From: an uncultured Prochlorococcus sp.
GTDB taxonomy: Bacteria; Cyanobacteriota; Cyanobacteriia; PCC-6307; Cyanobiaceae
Length of the DNA: 64,000 nucleotides
Direction: 5' to 3'
Assembly: GCA_902564535.1 (NCBI GenBank)
Contig: CACFBG010000002.1
Location: 59,785 to 123,784, forward strand
Below are positions 54,578-64,000 of the stretch, one piece after another (within the stretch, counting starts at the first letter, position 1; each line of letters begins with the position of its first letter). Under the pieces are notes generated by a model. It worked only from the letters and a program-made list of their open reading frames with translations, was not told the origin of the DNA and searched no databases. The position numbers and the translations under genes were made by a program.

Positions 54578-55984
54578 TGAGTTAAAATTGTAATTTTTAG
54601 TTAATCTAATTACAGTTCCTGAGAGAAGTAATAAAGCTATTAAATTTGGAATAGCCATTAAACCATTTAAGGTATCGGCTATTGACCAAACTATTCCTCT
54701 ATCACCAGCTATTGAACCTATAACAACAACTGCTACCCATAAAAGTCTAAAAGGTAATATTGCTTTTACTCCAAATAAATACTCTGTACATTTTTCTCCA
54801 TAGAAACTCCATCCTAGAACTGTGGTAAATGCAAATATAACTAATCCGGCTGTAACAATCCATCCAGAACCAGGTAACCCAGTATTGAAAGCTAAAATTG
54901 ATAAATTTGCTCCAGATTGACCAGATAAATAAGCACCTGTCGTTATTATCACAAGTGCTGTCATTGTACAAATAACAATTGTATCGATAAATGTTCCTAA
55001 CATAGCTATTGTTCCTTGCTTTATTGGATCATTTGTCTTAGCTGAAGCATGAGCTATTGGAGCACTTCCTAGTCCAGCTTCATTAGAAAATATTCCTCTT
55101 TTGAATCCCATTAAAATAACTTGAGTTAATGTTCCACCTACTGCTGCTTTTCCAGTAAATGCATTGCTAAATATTGTTGAGAAAGCATTAGGTATTTCAT
55201 TGAAATTTACAACTAAAACAATTAAGCACGCGAAAACATATAAAAGAGCCATAGATGGAACAATAGCTGAAGCTGCTTTAGCTATTCTTTTTATGCCCCC
55301 AATAATTACTGAAAAGACTAATAATCCAAGTATTAATGCAGTTACAAATTTAGGAATTCCGATAGAAACAAGGGCACTTGAGACCTCAAAAGCTTGTACT
55401 CCATTTCCAATTCCTAATCCCGCAAATATCCCAAAAAATGCAAATAAACCTCCCAACCAAGACCATGAAGAGCCTAGACCATTTTTTATGTAATACATAG
55501 GCCCACCTACATAATTGCCTAATGAATCAATCTCTCTAAATTCAACAGCCAAAACTGCCTCTGCGTATTTTGTAGCGATACCAAAAAAAGAAATCAGCCA
55601 CATCCAAAATATTGCTCCAGGTCCTCCAATTGAGATAGCAGCAGCAACTCCAGCTATATTTCCAGTCCCTATAGTGGCCGACAAAGAAGTCATTAGAGCC
55701 TCAAAAGGGCTTATATCCCCTTCTTTTGCTTGGTGTTTCCTACTTAAAAGATTCTTAATGCCATAGGGTATTTTTAAGATTGGAATAAAGTTAAGGCCAA
55801 CCATAAAAACAATCCCAGTGAGAGATATAAGACATACAGTTGGCCAACCCCAAGCAAATGAATTGATTGGATTATTTAAGGTTTGAATAGATTTCTCTAT
55901 ATTTGTTGATATAAGAGAAAAAAGCTCAGTATTCAAAAATAGATAATTCAAAAATTTAGATATGAGATTATAATCAATAATCAC
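54569..55984 (-). CDS. Alanine/glycine:cation symporter (AGCS family)
   Basis: A 471-residue transporter that takes up alanine or glycine with Na+. It has about 11 helices. Family signatures are GDISPFEALMTSLSATIGTGNIAGVAAAI (~88-116) and GFKRGIFSNEAGLGSAPIAHASAKT (~293-317). The N-terminal ~45 residues before the first helix are extended. Marine sodium-rich water makes Na+ coupling likely; substrate choice is inference. Confidence 0.93.
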   Translation of the reverse strand: MIIDYNLISKFLNYLFLNTELFSLISTNIEKSIQTLNNPINSFAWGWPTVCLISLTGIVFMVGLNFIPILKIPYGIKNLLSRKHQAKEGDISPFEALMTSLSATIGTGNIAGVAAAISIGGPGAIFWMWLISFFGIATKYAEAVLAVEFREIDSLGNYVGGPMYYIKNGLGSSWSWLGGLFAFFGIFAGLGIGNGVQAFEVSSALVSIGIPKFVTALILGLLVFSVIIGGIKRIAKAASAIVPSMALLYVFACLIVLVVNFNEIPNAFSTIFSNAFTGKAAVGGTLTQVILMGFKRGIFSNEAGLGSAPIAHASAKTNDPIKQGTIAMLGTFIDTIVICTMTALVIITTGAYLSGQSGANLSILAFNTGLPGSGWIVTAGLVIFAFTTVLGWSFYGEKCTEYLFGVKAILPFRLLWVAVVVIGSIAGDRGIVWSIADTLNGLMAIPNLIALLLLSGTVIRLTKNYNFNSSI

Positions 55985-56010
55985 ATAGAAATGAATAACT
56001 TCAAGTATTT

Positions 56011-56682
56011 TTAATTTATTTTCATATCTGTAAATTCATAAATTTGTTGAAATGAAGAATCTTCATTATTTTCTTTAATAATTCTTTTTTCTAGAACCCA
56101 ATAACCTTCTTCAGAGAGAGGAACAAATGTATCTTCATAACTTAGGATTGATCCTATTGTAGTGCCAAGTTTTATATCCTTATATTCACTAGTATAGGAA
56201 TTACTTAAATATCCATTTCCAGTATCAATAATTTTTTTTGTGTTAATTTTTACTATCTTACCATGAACTTTTCTATATACCATAGAAACAAAACCATCTT
56301 TAATCCTGTATCTGTCACCTTTGTTCCTACCCTCAACAAATATTTCTATTTCATCCTCAGAATTTTCTACTACTTTAAAGATATTATCTTTATGTACTTC
56401 ATCAAAATCTCTTCTAACTCTATGAATAGTAACTTCCCACAATTGATTGATAATATTCTTTTTAATTTCATTATCTAAAATTCCATTTATTTCACTTTTA
56501 AAATCTGAATCTATAATAAAAGTTCCAATTTCCTCATGAGTTGAATTTATAAATTTAACTGAACCATTATAACCAGGAAAAGAAATGGGCCAAGTATATC
56601 TATTTTCGTATACTTTTTTAAATTCTTCTCTACAAGAATCGCCTTTTTTTAAATTAATTAATTTAGGAATTTGTAAAGTCAT
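56011..56682 (-). CDS. DUF3386 family protein
   Basis: A 223-residue cyanobacterial protein of the DUF3386 type. It is beta-rich and soluble, with [17 protein letters not shown] (~102-118), [20 protein letters not shown] (~142-161) and the C-terminal [16 protein letters not shown]. No catalytic residues can be assigned. The ATG overlaps the carB stop in a 4-base ATGA, so translation is probably coupled. Confidence 0.75.
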   Translation of the reverse strand: MTLQIPKLINLKKGDSCREEFKKVYENRYTWPISFPGYNGSVKFINSTHEEIGTFIIDSDFKSEINGILDNEIKKNIINQLWEVTIHRVRRDFDEVHKDNIFKVVENSEDEIEIFVEGRNKGDRYRIKDGFVSMVYRKVHGKIVKINTKKIIDTGNGYLSNSYTSEYKDIKLGTTIGSILSYEDTFVPLSEEGYWVLEKRIIKENNEDSSFQQIYEFTDMKIN

Positions 56683-59600
56683 GAATGAATGTCCTGTAAA
56701 GGAGATAATGTAAAAGTTTGATTCTGCAAAGAGTTAATAGCTTCAATAGCTGCTCTAGCTCCAGCCATAGTAGTTAATATAGGCACAGAATAATCCAAAG
56801 AAGCCCTTCTTATATATTTATCATCATGCTTAGCCTGTCTCCCTATAGGTGTATTAATAACTAATTGAATCTTTCCAGATCTAATAAAATCTTCAATATT
56901 TGGCCTACCTTCATGAACTTTAAGAACATTTTGAACCTCCAATTTTGATTTCTTAATAACTTCAGCGGTACCTGAAGTAGCTATTAATGTAAAACCTAGA
57001 GCGATTAATTCCTTAGCTACAGGAATAACTTGTTTTTTATCTCGATCATTTGTAGAAATAAAAACAAGTCCCTTTGTTGGAAGCTCTTCCCCAGCTGCCA
57101 GTTCAGCCTTTGCATAGGCCATGCCAAAAGTGGAAGCAAATCCCATTACTTCTCCTGTTGATCGCATTTCAGGGCCTAAAACACTATCTGAACCTGGAAA
57201 TCTTTTAAATGGTAAAACTGCTTCCTTAATTGTTTGAAGAGGAGGTATAGGCTCCTTAATATATCCAGTAGATTCAAGTGTTTCATTTGCCATTAATCTT
57301 GTTGCAATACTTGCCAAAGGAATACCAGTGGCTTTTGATACAAAAGGTACAGTTCTTGAAGCTCTTGGATTAGCTTCTATGATAAAAACTTTGTCAGTTC
57401 CTTTAAGATCTTTTTGAACTGCAAATTGTAAATTAATCAAACCCTTAACATTTAAGGCTATTGCTAATTTATTTGTCCATTCCTTAATTATATCAATTGT
57501 ATCCTTTGATAATGAAATAGTAGGAAGACAACAAGCTGAATCTCCAGAATGAATGCCTGCAGGTTCTATATGTTCCATTATTCCTCCAATTAAAATATTT
57601 TTATCAATGTCACATAAGGCATCAACATCAACTTCTATTGCATTCTCAAGATATTGATCAATTAAAACTGGATGATCTGGCTCAACTTGAACTGCTTCTC
57701 TCATATATATATTGAGTTCTTTTTCATCAAAAACGACTTCCATTGCTCTTCCACCTAAAACATAAGATGGTCTAACAACTACTGGATATTTAATTTTTGA
57801 TGCGATAGAAATTGCTTCTTCTTTTGTCCTAGCTATTCCATTTAAAGGTTGTCTGATATTAAGTTTTCTTAGAATAAGCTCAAATCTCTCTCTATCCTCA
57901 GCAATGTCAATAGATTCAGGACTAGTTCCCCAAATCTCAGTATTAAATTCTTTATCTTTCTCCTTCTTAGTCTTAAGCCATTCAGAAAGTTGAGTTGATA
58001 ACTTTAATGGGGTTTGCCCCCCAAATTGAATAATTATTCCCCTCGGTTTCTCAACATCTATTATATTTAATACATCCTCAAGTGTTAAAGGTTCAAAATA
58101 TAAACTATCACTAGTGTCATAGTCAGTAGATACTGTTTCGGGATTACTATTTACCATTATAGTTCGAAACCCAATTTTCTGAGCTGCATAAGAAGCGTGG
58201 CAGCAACAATAATCAAATTCAATACCTTGTCCTATTCTATTAGGTCCTCCACCTAAAATCATAATTTTCTTGGTATAATTATCCGATGTAATCTCATTTT
58301 GAAAATAACATAGATTATCATTTTTTTCTTCAATTAAATTAGTAATTATATTCTCATATGTAGAGTAGTGATAAGGAGTAGTTGAGGCAAATTCAGCTGC
58401 ACATGTATCTACTGTTTTATAGACTGGTTTAATATTTAATTTTAGTCTATAGTCTCTAACCTTTGATTCTGAAGTTTTTACAGCCCAGGCTATTTGTTTA
58501 TCTGAAAATCCATTCTTCTTTAAAATTAATAATGATTGGTTATCAATATCTTCCAACTTTTTTCCTATTAAAAGCGAATCTTCAAGGTTAATTAAATTGC
58601 GAAATTTATTAATGAACCAGATATCAATATTAGTTAAACCATATATATTTTCATTACTTCTACCTTGCCGTATTGCTGACCTTATTGAAAATATTCTATG
58701 AGGAGATGGAGTTCTAAGTAACCTATCTAATTTTATAGAATCATGCTTTAAATCTTCTCTATCACAACCCCATCCTGAATAGCCTATTTCTAACGAACGT
58801 ATTGCTTTTTGAAAAGATTCCTCAAAAGATCTTCCTATCGCCATCGATTCGCCAACTGACTTCATTGCTGTAGTTAATTCTGGAGGACTACCTCTAAATT
58901 TTTCAAAGGCGAAACGCGGAATCTTAGTAACTATATAATCAATTGAAGGCTCAAAACAACTTGGTGTCTCTCCAGTAATATCATTAGTTATTTCATCTAG
59001 TGTATAACCGATAGACAAAAGAGCAGCTATCTTTGCAATTGGGAATCCAGTAGCCTTACTTGCTAATGCAGAGGATCTACTTACTCTTGGATTCATTTCT
59101 ATTACAACTACTTCTCCATCTACAGGATTAACAGCAAATTGGATATTACTTCCACCTGTAGCAACACCTATTTCTCTAATAATTGCTATAGATTGATCTC
59201 TTAATCTTTGATATTCACGATCAGTAAGTGTTTGTGCAGGAGCAACAGTTATTGAATCTCCTGTATGAACACCCATAGGGTCAATATTTTCTATACTGCA
59301 GATAATTACTACGTTATCTGCTAAATCTCTCATTACTTCAAGTTCAAATTCCTTCCAGCCAATTAAAGACTTTTCAATAAGAATTTGACTAACAGGACTA
59401 GCATCTAAACCAGATTTACATATAGATAAAAATTCCTCATGATTATATGCAATTCCTCCGCCGCTACCTCCAAGGGTAAAAGCTGGTCGAATTATTAATG
59501 GAAAACTATTAATTTCAGAGCAGACTAATTGAGCATCTTCTATATCTGAAGCAATACCAGAAGGGCATACATTAACCCCAATTCGCTGCATTGCTTTTTT

Positions 59601-59996
59601 AAATAAGCTTCTATCTTCAGCTTTTCTTATGGCTTCTAAATTAGCTCCAATGAGCTCTACTCTATATTTAGATAAAACTCCATTATTTGAAAGTTCTAAA
59701 GCAATATTAAGAGCAGTTTGACCTCCCATGGTTGGGAGCAAAGCTTCAGGTCGTTCAATCTCAATAACTCGAGCAACAACTTCTGGAGTTAAAGGTTCAA
59801 TATATGTTCTATCCGCCATATCCGGGTCCGTCATTATCGAAGCAGGATTTGAATTGACAAGTATTACTTCAAAACCTTCTTCCTTAAGAGCTTTGCAGGC
59901 CTGAGTGCCTGAATAATCGAACTCACAAGCTTGGCCTATAACTATTGGCCCTGAACCAAGCAAGAGAATTCGACGTATATCAGAACGCCTGGACAT
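56679..59996 (-). CDS. carB: Carbamoyl-phosphate synthase large subunit
   Basis: The 1105-residue subunit making carbamoyl phosphate for arginine and pyrimidines. It has two ATP-grasp halves: [20 protein letters not shown] (~14-33) with [13 protein letters not shown] (~171), and [20 protein letters not shown] (~580-599) with [13 protein letters not shown] (~742). An allosteric MGS domain ([12 protein letters not shown], ~1000) closes the protein. Length is normal. The small subunit gene is elsewhere. Confidence 0.98.
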   Translation of the reverse strand: MSRRSDIRRILLLGSGPIVIGQACEFDYSGTQACKALKEEGFEVILVNSNPASIMTDPDMADRTYIEPLTPEVVARVIEIERPEALLPTMGGQTALNIALELSNNGVLSKYRVELIGANLEAIRKAEDRSLFKKAMQRIGVNVCPSGIASDIEDAQLVCSEINSFPLIIRPAFTLGGSGGGIAYNHEEFLSICKSGLDASPVSQILIEKSLIGWKEFELEVMRDLADNVVIICSIENIDPMGVHTGDSITVAPAQTLTDREYQRLRDQSIAIIREIGVATGGSNIQFAVNPVDGEVVVIEMNPRVSRSSALASKATGFPIAKIAALLSIGYTLDEITNDITGETPSCFEPSIDYIVTKIPRFAFEKFRGSPPELTTAMKSVGESMAIGRSFEESFQKAIRSLEIGYSGWGCDREDLKHDSIKLDRLLRTPSPHRIFSIRSAIRQGRSNENIYGLTNIDIWFINKFRNLINLEDSLLIGKKLEDIDNQSLLILKKNGFSDKQIAWAVKTSESKVRDYRLKLNIKPVYKTVDTCAAEFASTTPYHYSTYENIITNLIEEKNDNLCYFQNEITSDNYTKKIMILGGGPNRIGQGIEFDYCCCHASYAAQKIGFRTIMVNSNPETVSTDYDTSDSLYFEPLTLEDVLNIIDVEKPRGIIIQFGGQTPLKLSTQLSEWLKTKKEKDKEFNTEIWGTSPESIDIAEDRERFELILRKLNIRQPLNGIARTKEEAISIASKIKYPVVVRPSYVLGGRAMEVVFDEKELNIYMREAVQVEPDHPVLIDQYLENAIEVDVDALCDIDKNILIGGIMEHIEPAGIHSGDSACCLPTISLSKDTIDIIKEWTNKLAIALNVKGLINLQFAVQKDLKGTDKVFIIEANPRASRTVPFVSKATGIPLASIATRLMANETLESTGYIKEPIPPLQTIKEAVLPFKRFPGSDSVLGPEMRSTGEVMGFASTFGMAYAKAELAAGEELPTKGLVFISTNDRDKKQVIPVAKELIALGFTLIATSGTAEVIKKSKLEVQNVLKVHEGRPNIEDFIRSGKIQLVINTPIGRQAKHDDKYIRRASLDYSVPILTTMAGARAAIEAINSLQNQTFTLSPLQDIHS

Positions 59997-60117
59997 AACC
60001 CTCCAAATTAAAAGAAATTACAGATAGCATCCCATGAGACTTAACAGAAAGTGGAAACAAGGTGCGAACCTAATGCAAACTTCTCGCTAACTTTATTAAT
60101 AAGGAGATAAATAGACC

Positions 60118-60753
60118 ATGAGCGAGCTACAGCGCCTTAAAGGACTGCTCCCCCCAGAGAACCAAAGTTGGGTCTTTGTTGAGGCAGCTGCTGCAGTTGA
60201 ACCTCCCCTTATCACACTTGAAGAGATAGGGAGGGATGAAGTTGAAATTCAAGTAGATCTTGAGAATTGGGAAGACCTTGCCCAAGACCACAGGAATCTG
60301 CTTTTCTGGCATGAAGTAGGCAAGATACAAAACGACAGTATTCCAAGAGATGGATGGGAAATGGCAGCGTTAGCTATTGGAATAGGAGGAGCTATAGGTG
60401 AACTTTGGGTTCAAGATGGATTACTACTACTTATGGCACTTGGCTTATCGGGTTTTGCAGGATATAGACTTTATTTAAAAAACAACTCAGAGAAAAGGCT
60501 GCAAGATGCAATCGACGCTGACGAACGTGCAATAGACTTGGCTTGTAGATTTGGGTATAGCGTTCCAAATGCTTATAAAAGTCTTGGAGGTGCATTAAAA
60601 GAATTAATTGAAAAAACAAGAAAGAAAAAGAAAAGGGGATTTTTTGAAGACCGTTTAGAAGCTTTAAGAAAAAGTGCTGGAAAGGCAAGAGCAGAAATGG
60701 CAGAACAAGAAGGTTCTAGGAATTCAATAAGCAGTGAAAATGTCTATGGATAG
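60118..60753 (+). CDS. DUF3318 family membrane-associated protein
   Basis: A 211-residue cyanobacterial protein of the DUF3318 type. The N-terminal part carries MSELQRLKGLLPPENQSWVF. There are two central hydrophobic stretches (~82-98 and ~101-120), followed by a long basic helix with DERAIDLACRFGYSVPNAYKSLGGALKEL. It may associate with a membrane through the hydrophobic hairpin. It overlaps rsfS and is probably cotranscribed with it. Confidence 0.78.
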   Translation: MSELQRLKGLLPPENQSWVFVEAAAAVEPPLITLEEIGRDEVEIQVDLENWEDLAQDHRNLLFWHEVGKIQNDSIPRDGWEMAALAIGIGGAIGELWVQDGLLLLMALGLSGFAGYRLYLKNNSEKRLQDAIDADERAIDLACRFGYSVPNAYKSLGGALKELIEKTRKKKKRGFFEDRLEALRKSAGKARAEMAEQEGSRNSISSENVYG

Positions 60754-61096
60754 CGAAGAACTAGCCGAGATTGCCGCAGAAGCTTGCAATGATCTAAAAG
60801 CTAAAAACATACATTTGATACGAATTGATGAAGTATCTAGTATTGCTGATTGGATTTTAATTACTGAAGGACTTTCAGATGTTCAAGTTAGATCAATAAT
60901 TAGATCAGTTGAAAATCGTCTAAAAGAAAAAGCGAATATTCTTCCACTTAGGAAGGAAGGCATAAATGAAGGAAAATGGGCACTTCTTGACTATGGAGAT
61001 TTAATTGTAAATGTTCTACTATCTGAACAAAGGGCCTTTTATAAATTAGAGGCATTTTGGAGTAACGGAATGACCAAAATTTATTCAAATAAATAA
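60740..61096 (+). CDS. rsfS: Ribosomal silencing factor RsfS
   Basis: A 118-residue protein that binds L14 on the 50S subunit and blocks joining of subunits when nutrients are low. It shows the Iojap fold landmarks ADWILITEGLSDVQVRSI (~33-50), EGKWALLDYGDLIVNVL (~76-92) and QRAFYKLEAFW. Possible starts are GTG 60734, ATG 60740 and ATG 60746 (MDSEELAEIAAEA); all overlap the upstream gene by 8-20 bases. I chose the middle one without a deciding ribosome-binding site. Confidence 0.92.
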   Translation: MSMDSEELAEIAAEACNDLKAKNIHLIRIDEVSSIADWILITEGLSDVQVRSIIRSVENRLKEKANILPLRKEGINEGKWALLDYGDLIVNVLLSEQRAFYKLEAFWSNGMTKIYSNK

Positions 61097-61119
61097 GATA
61101 TATAGATGAAATTATAAAA

Positions 61120-61617
61120 ATGGAAACCTGCCCAGTTCCTACTTTTCAAAGACCTCTTACAGAGTTTAGAGAATTAACTAAATCATGGTTCTTCAAATGG
61201 CCAACTATTAGTAATAATGAACTCTATAAAAATCTTATTTTAAGCTGGATACTTATATACCCAATAATACTTACCATTGAGAGTGGTAGTATTGTATTAA
61301 AGGCTCAACCTATTAAATTATTTTTTTTAGGCGCAATATTATCCTTAGCACTTCCATTCTTGATTACGATTAGATTATTAATAGGGTGGCACTATATATT
61401 AAAAAGATTAATATCTGAAAAGATAGAATACGAAGAATCAGGCTGGTATGACGGTCAATCTTGGGAAAAGCCTGTACATTGGCAAGAAAAAGATATTTTA
61501 ATTGCTCAATACGAAGTTCAACCAATAATTAATTTATTAAGAAATGCTCTAGCTATTATTCTCTTCATTTTTATTTCATTGTATTTATCAATTAATATTC
61601 TATTTAATACAATATGA
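61120..61617 (+). CDS. CGLD27-like (DUF1230) membrane protein
   Basis: A 165-residue membrane protein of the CGLD27/DUF1230 family, shared by cyanobacteria and chloroplasts. Family landmarks are CPVPTFQRPLTEFREL (~3-18), a Phe/Trp-rich FFKWP, and EYEESGWYDGQSWEKP (~105-120). Three or four helices are visible. In plants the family is linked to iron economy in chloroplasts; here that is only suggestive. It follows rsfS after 23 bases. Confidence 0.85.
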   Translation: METCPVPTFQRPLTEFRELTKSWFFKWPTISNNELYKNLILSWILIYPIILTIESGSIVLKAQPIKLFFLGAILSLALPFLITIRLLIGWHYILKRLISEKIEYEESGWYDGQSWEKPVHWQEKDILIAQYEVQPIINLLRNALAIILFIFISLYLSINILFNTI

Positions 61618-62579
61618 ATATAAACAAAATAAATACTCATCATAATAAACCGATTGAAGTTATCCTTCGAAGGAATTCAAATTTCGAATCTAAACATATA
61701 GTTCATGCTGTAGTGTCAGATGATAAAGGAAGAGTTTTAATGTCATCAGGTAATAAAGGTTTAGAAACCTTTATTCGATCATCATTAAAACCATTTCAAT
61801 CAATACCATTTGTAAATAGTGGGGCAAAAGAAGCTTTTCATATTAACGATAAAGGTATCGCAATAGCTTGTGCATCCCATTCTGGAACAACAAATCAAGC
61901 TAGAGAAGCATTCAAAATTTTATGGAATTCCAATGTTGATATTGATTATTTAAAATGTCCTATACCAGAAGGAAAAATTAGCAGGCTCCAAAATAATTGC
62001 TCTGGTAAACATGCTGCATTTCTAGCAACTTGTAAAAAAATGAATTGGCCATTAGAGAGTTACCTAGATGTAAAACACCCACTTCAAAAAGAAATTGTAA
62101 GGAGGGTTTCGGAATTATTACTAATTCACCCTGATGAATTAATTTCAGCTACTGACGACTGTGGAGCACCAATACTTCATTTAAGGTTATCTCAAATGGC
62201 TTTTTTATATGCGATCCTAGGTAATTCAAAAAATGCTGAATTAGAGCAAATAAATAGAGCAATAATTACTAATCCTAATCTTATATCTGGAGAAGGAAAA
62301 TTTGATACAGAGTTAATGTTACGTAGTCATAGACAAATAATTAGCAAAGGAGGAGCAGAAGGAATTCAATGTATAAGTCGTTTAAGAGAAGGAATAGGAT
62401 TAGCAATTAAAGTAGAAGACGGTTCTAAAAGAGCAAAACATGCAGCAGCTTTACATATTCTTAAACAATTAGATTGGATAACCCCAACGTGCATAGAAGA
62501 AGTAGAAAAATTGACAATAAAACTCAATAGAGCCTCAGAAATTCAAGTGCATGGAGAATTGAAATTTCAGGAAACCTAA
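61614..62579 (+). CDS. L-asparaginase II family protein
   Basis: A 321-residue protein of the PF06089 asparaginase family, not the classical AnsA/AnsB fold. Conserved parts are SSLKPFQSIPFVNSGA (~60-75), IACASHSGTTNQAREAF (~83-99), QNNCSGKHAAFLATCKKM (~125-142) and TDDCGAPILHLRLSQMA. It would hydrolyse asparagine to aspartate and ammonia. The ATG overlaps the upstream stop by four bases. The tRNA-fMet gene lies 47 bases after. Confidence 0.88.
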   Translation: MNINKINTHHNKPIEVILRRNSNFESKHIVHAVVSDDKGRVLMSSGNKGLETFIRSSLKPFQSIPFVNSGAKEAFHINDKGIAIACASHSGTTNQAREAFKILWNSNVDIDYLKCPIPEGKISRLQNNCSGKHAAFLATCKKMNWPLESYLDVKHPLQKEIVRRVSELLLIHPDELISATDDCGAPILHLRLSQMAFLYAILGNSKNAELEQINRAIITNPNLISGEGKFDTELMLRSHRQIISKGGAEGIQCISRLREGIGLAIKVEDGSKRAKHAAALHILKQLDWITPTCIEEVEKLTIKLNRASEIQVHGELKFQET

Positions 62580-62626
62580 AAGAAATCATGAATAACCACA
62601 GATTAGGATGTATGCTGTTATTGCAT

Positions 62627-62703
<77 letters not shown>

Positions 62704-62744
62704 AATAGTTAAGTATTTAAAACTGAAATAATTAAATAATATAA

Positions 62745-63068
62745 TTATTTTCTATATCCTGGTTCAAATTTCCTACGAGCATTTTCTGTCAACAGTAAAA
62801 TTTGTCTAGAAGTACTTGTAATTGTCCATCTAAGAGCTTTACCAGATTTAAACATAGCCTCTCCTATGGCTTTTGTTCTGATTATTTCTGCTTGATAGGC
62901 CCTTCCAACTGCTCTCTCTGCATCTATGTTTGCCAATTTAGCTTTAAGCGCTAATTGAGCTGTTCTAGATTTTGGTAGAACAGCAGGAGTACTTTCTTCT
63001 TCTGCCCAACGCCATAACCAAGGACGTTCTTTTTTTGTTATAGATACATTTTGGCTGCTCTTAGCCAT
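62745..63068 (-). CDS. Basic 107-residue protein, unknown
   Basis: A soluble, strongly basic helical protein with a Trp-rich start (KERPWLWRWAEEES, ~12-26), a long Ala-rich helix (RTAQLALKAKLANIDAERAV) and a basic end (ARRKFEPGYRK). It has no motif I can name. The Trp-rich stretch and Ala/Lys helix look conserved. It sits alone between the tRNA and a gap. Confidence 0.6.
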   Translation of the reverse strand: MAKSSQNVSITKKERPWLWRWAEEESTPAVLPKSRTAQLALKAKLANIDAERAVGRAYQAEIIRTKAIGEAMFKSGKALRWTITSTSRQILLLTENARRKFEPGYRK

Positions 63069-63374
63069 ATCAGAAAGAGTTGTTATATCTCTAAGGTTGC
63101 CACGAAATCAGAAAATTAATAGGAATTATTTCTAAATCGATGGAGAGCTTCAAGATTTCCCTGCAATAATCTGATCATCTCGTAGCCACAAGAATGCTAA
63201 AGGGACTATTAGCTTTAAAATTGTCTTATAAATGAGACCCCATGTTTTAAAGACATCCAAAAGCAAATATTATAAAAAGATTAAAGATCAAAAGAAGAAA
63301 TTGATACTAGTAAAAGCACCTATTGCATAAAAGATTTTCTTGAAGCAACCTTGAATTAATTATTCACCTAATAA
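63069..63374. other. 306-base gap, no gene seen
   Basis: Holds the promoter side of two divergent small genes. A 20-codon minus-strand frame (63116-63178, MIRLLQGNLEALHRFR) looks protein-like but is too short to call. No structured RNA is recognised. Confidence 0.5.
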
Positions 63375-63557
63375 ATGCCACCTCTTCCTGAACTTGTACA
63401 TGCAACCCCAAAAGGAGGCACAATACACAAATATCAGCTAAGTGGAGGCAAAAGTAATTTCATGCGTTTCTTAGGGTGCTACCTTGGAACATGTAAATTC
63501 TGTAATGACCTAGAGGAAGCAAATCATTATTTAGAAAGCATTCAGGGTGATACATAA
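63375..63557 (+). CDS. 60-residue cysteine-motif protein
   Basis: A small soluble protein. Three cysteines, C35, C40 and C43 (GCYLGTCKFCND), suggest a metal or iron-sulfur site completed by His or another chain. The start MPPLPELVHATPKGG is Pro-rich. I recall such small proteins in picocyanobacteria but no function. Confidence 0.6.
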   Translation: MPPLPELVHATPKGGTIHKYQLSGGKSNFMRFLGCYLGTCKFCNDLEEANHYLESIQGDT

Positions 63558-63582
63558 TTAAACTTAATTTTAAAAATTTATA

Positions 63583-63828
63583 TTAATTATTAAAATTATT
63601 TGATTTTGAAATAAAATTAACCTTTGTTCTTACTTTAGGTGTTAACCAATAACAAAAAATAAATGAGATCAAAGCTGAATAAAAGTAGATATTTATAGAT
63701 TTAATTTGACTATTATTAAATATGGAAAAATAATTGAGTAATATGTCGATTAATACAACTATATTTCCCCAAATGACTAGCCAAATAGATATGTTTCTAA
63801 TATTTATTACTTTAACAATTGATTTCAT
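63583..63828 (-). CDS. Two-helix membrane protein, unknown
   Basis: An 81-residue protein with two hydrophobic helices (~12-34 and ~46-63) and a basic, Asn-rich tail. It is unrecognised and convergent with the cysteine-motif gene. It could be strain-specific. Confidence 0.5.
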   Translation of the reverse strand: MKSIVKVINIRNISIWLVIWGNIVVLIDILLNYFSIFNNSQIKSINIYFYSALISFIFCYWLTPKVRTKVNFISKSNNFNN

Positions 63829-63846
63829 ATTTAATTTAATTTTTTT

Positions 63847-63939
63847 ATGAGTTCAAGTAATTATAGTTTAAGACATGGTTTTTTTTACCTCTATGATCAA
63901 GTATTACCAAACAAACGAATATCAAAGGCTTCCTTTTAA
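63847..63939 (+). CDS. Possible 30-residue peptide
   Basis: An open frame from ATG 63847 to TAA 63937-63939 encoding SSSNYSLRHGFFYLYDQVLP and a short basic tail. The codon pattern is plausible, but nothing else supports it; it may be chance. Confidence 0.2.
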   Translation: MSSSNYSLRHGFFYLYDQVLPNKRISKASF

Positions 63940-63966
63940 GTAATTTATCACAGGTGAGAGTGATTA

Positions 63967-63999
63967 ATGATACGTGCTCATTTTTTTACTAATTCTAAG
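63967..63999 (+). CDS. Possible gene start cut by right edge
   Basis: An ATG at 63967 opens a frame to the window end (MIRAHFFTNSK). It follows a purine-rich AGGTGAG at 63952-63958, 8 bases before the ATG, a good ribosome-binding site. Too short to identify. Confidence 0.35.
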   Translation, partial: MIRAHFFTNSK

Positions 64000-64000
64000 G

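Noticed and set aside
55164..55493. 109-codon open frame antisense to the AGCS symporter
   Set aside because: Shadow of a hydrophobic protein; the reverse frame is Pro/Lys-rich filler.
63116..63178. 20-codon frame MIRLLQGNLEALHRFR
   Set aside because: Protein-like but too short, with no ribosome-binding site and a stop close upstream.

Overview
This window reads as ordinary chromosome from a very AT-rich marine picocyanobacterium, most likely a Prochlorococcus. The evidence is a magnesium-chelatase H subunit (chlH), a tiny photosystem II gene (psb30/ycf12), Ycf20-like and complex-C-assembly proteins, many small families that I know only from cyanobacteria (DUF565, DUF1230/CGLD27, DUF2949, DUF2996, DUF3038, DUF3318, DUF3386, DUF4335), short intergenic gaps and a strong A/T bias. 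I cannot fix the ecotype without alignment. I see no prophage, insertion sequence, CRISPR array or rRNA operon.

Layout. 1-3457: cobalamin-dependent methionine synthase (metH), cut by the left edge. 3458-7267: a small acidic protein, an Ap4A phosphorylase-like enzyme, a 58-residue protein and a protein joining a ribbon-helix-helix-like start to a C-terminal J domain. The 650-base gap after it is full of inverted repeats. 7268-13964: pheT, a decayed remnant of rpmG (ribosomal protein L33), rpsR, a catalytic-only RNB nuclease, metG and an LptC-like lipoprotein. 13965-17023: a cytochrome b6f assembly factor, cobU, trmL, tRNA-Met and a 2-Cys peroxiredoxin. 17063-25295: UPF0182, ftsH, rpmF, Ycf20-like, HAD phosphatase, recJ and psb30. 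25611-34354: two half-size GDT1 transporters, an RNB/S1 protein whose nuclease active site is gone, ubiX, two cyanobacterial proteins, tldD-tldE and fmt. 34365-43870: terC, a repeat protein, mfd, a run of small redox, methyltransferase and membrane genes, the DUF3038-DUF4335 pair, apt and DUF2949. 43905-54577: a UbiH-like hydroxylase, dapB, chlH, folP-tpiA-S4 protein and an ABC exporter. 54569-64000: an alanine/sodium symporter, DUF3386, carB, DUF3318, rsfS, CGLD27-like, an L-asparaginase, tRNA-fMet and small orphan genes.

Functional links. metH and cobU place cobalamin assembly and use close together. fmt, the initiator tRNA, metG, pheT, rpsR, rpmF, rsfS and trmL make the window rich in translation genes. 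chlH, psb30, the complex-C factor, GDT1 (manganese) and FtsH serve the photosynthetic apparatus. The points most worth a second look are the decayed rpmG at its expected place beside rpsR, the pair of RNB-family proteins (one catalytic and stripped down, one full-length but lacking the active site), the RHH/J-domain protein, and the hairpin-rich gap that follows it.
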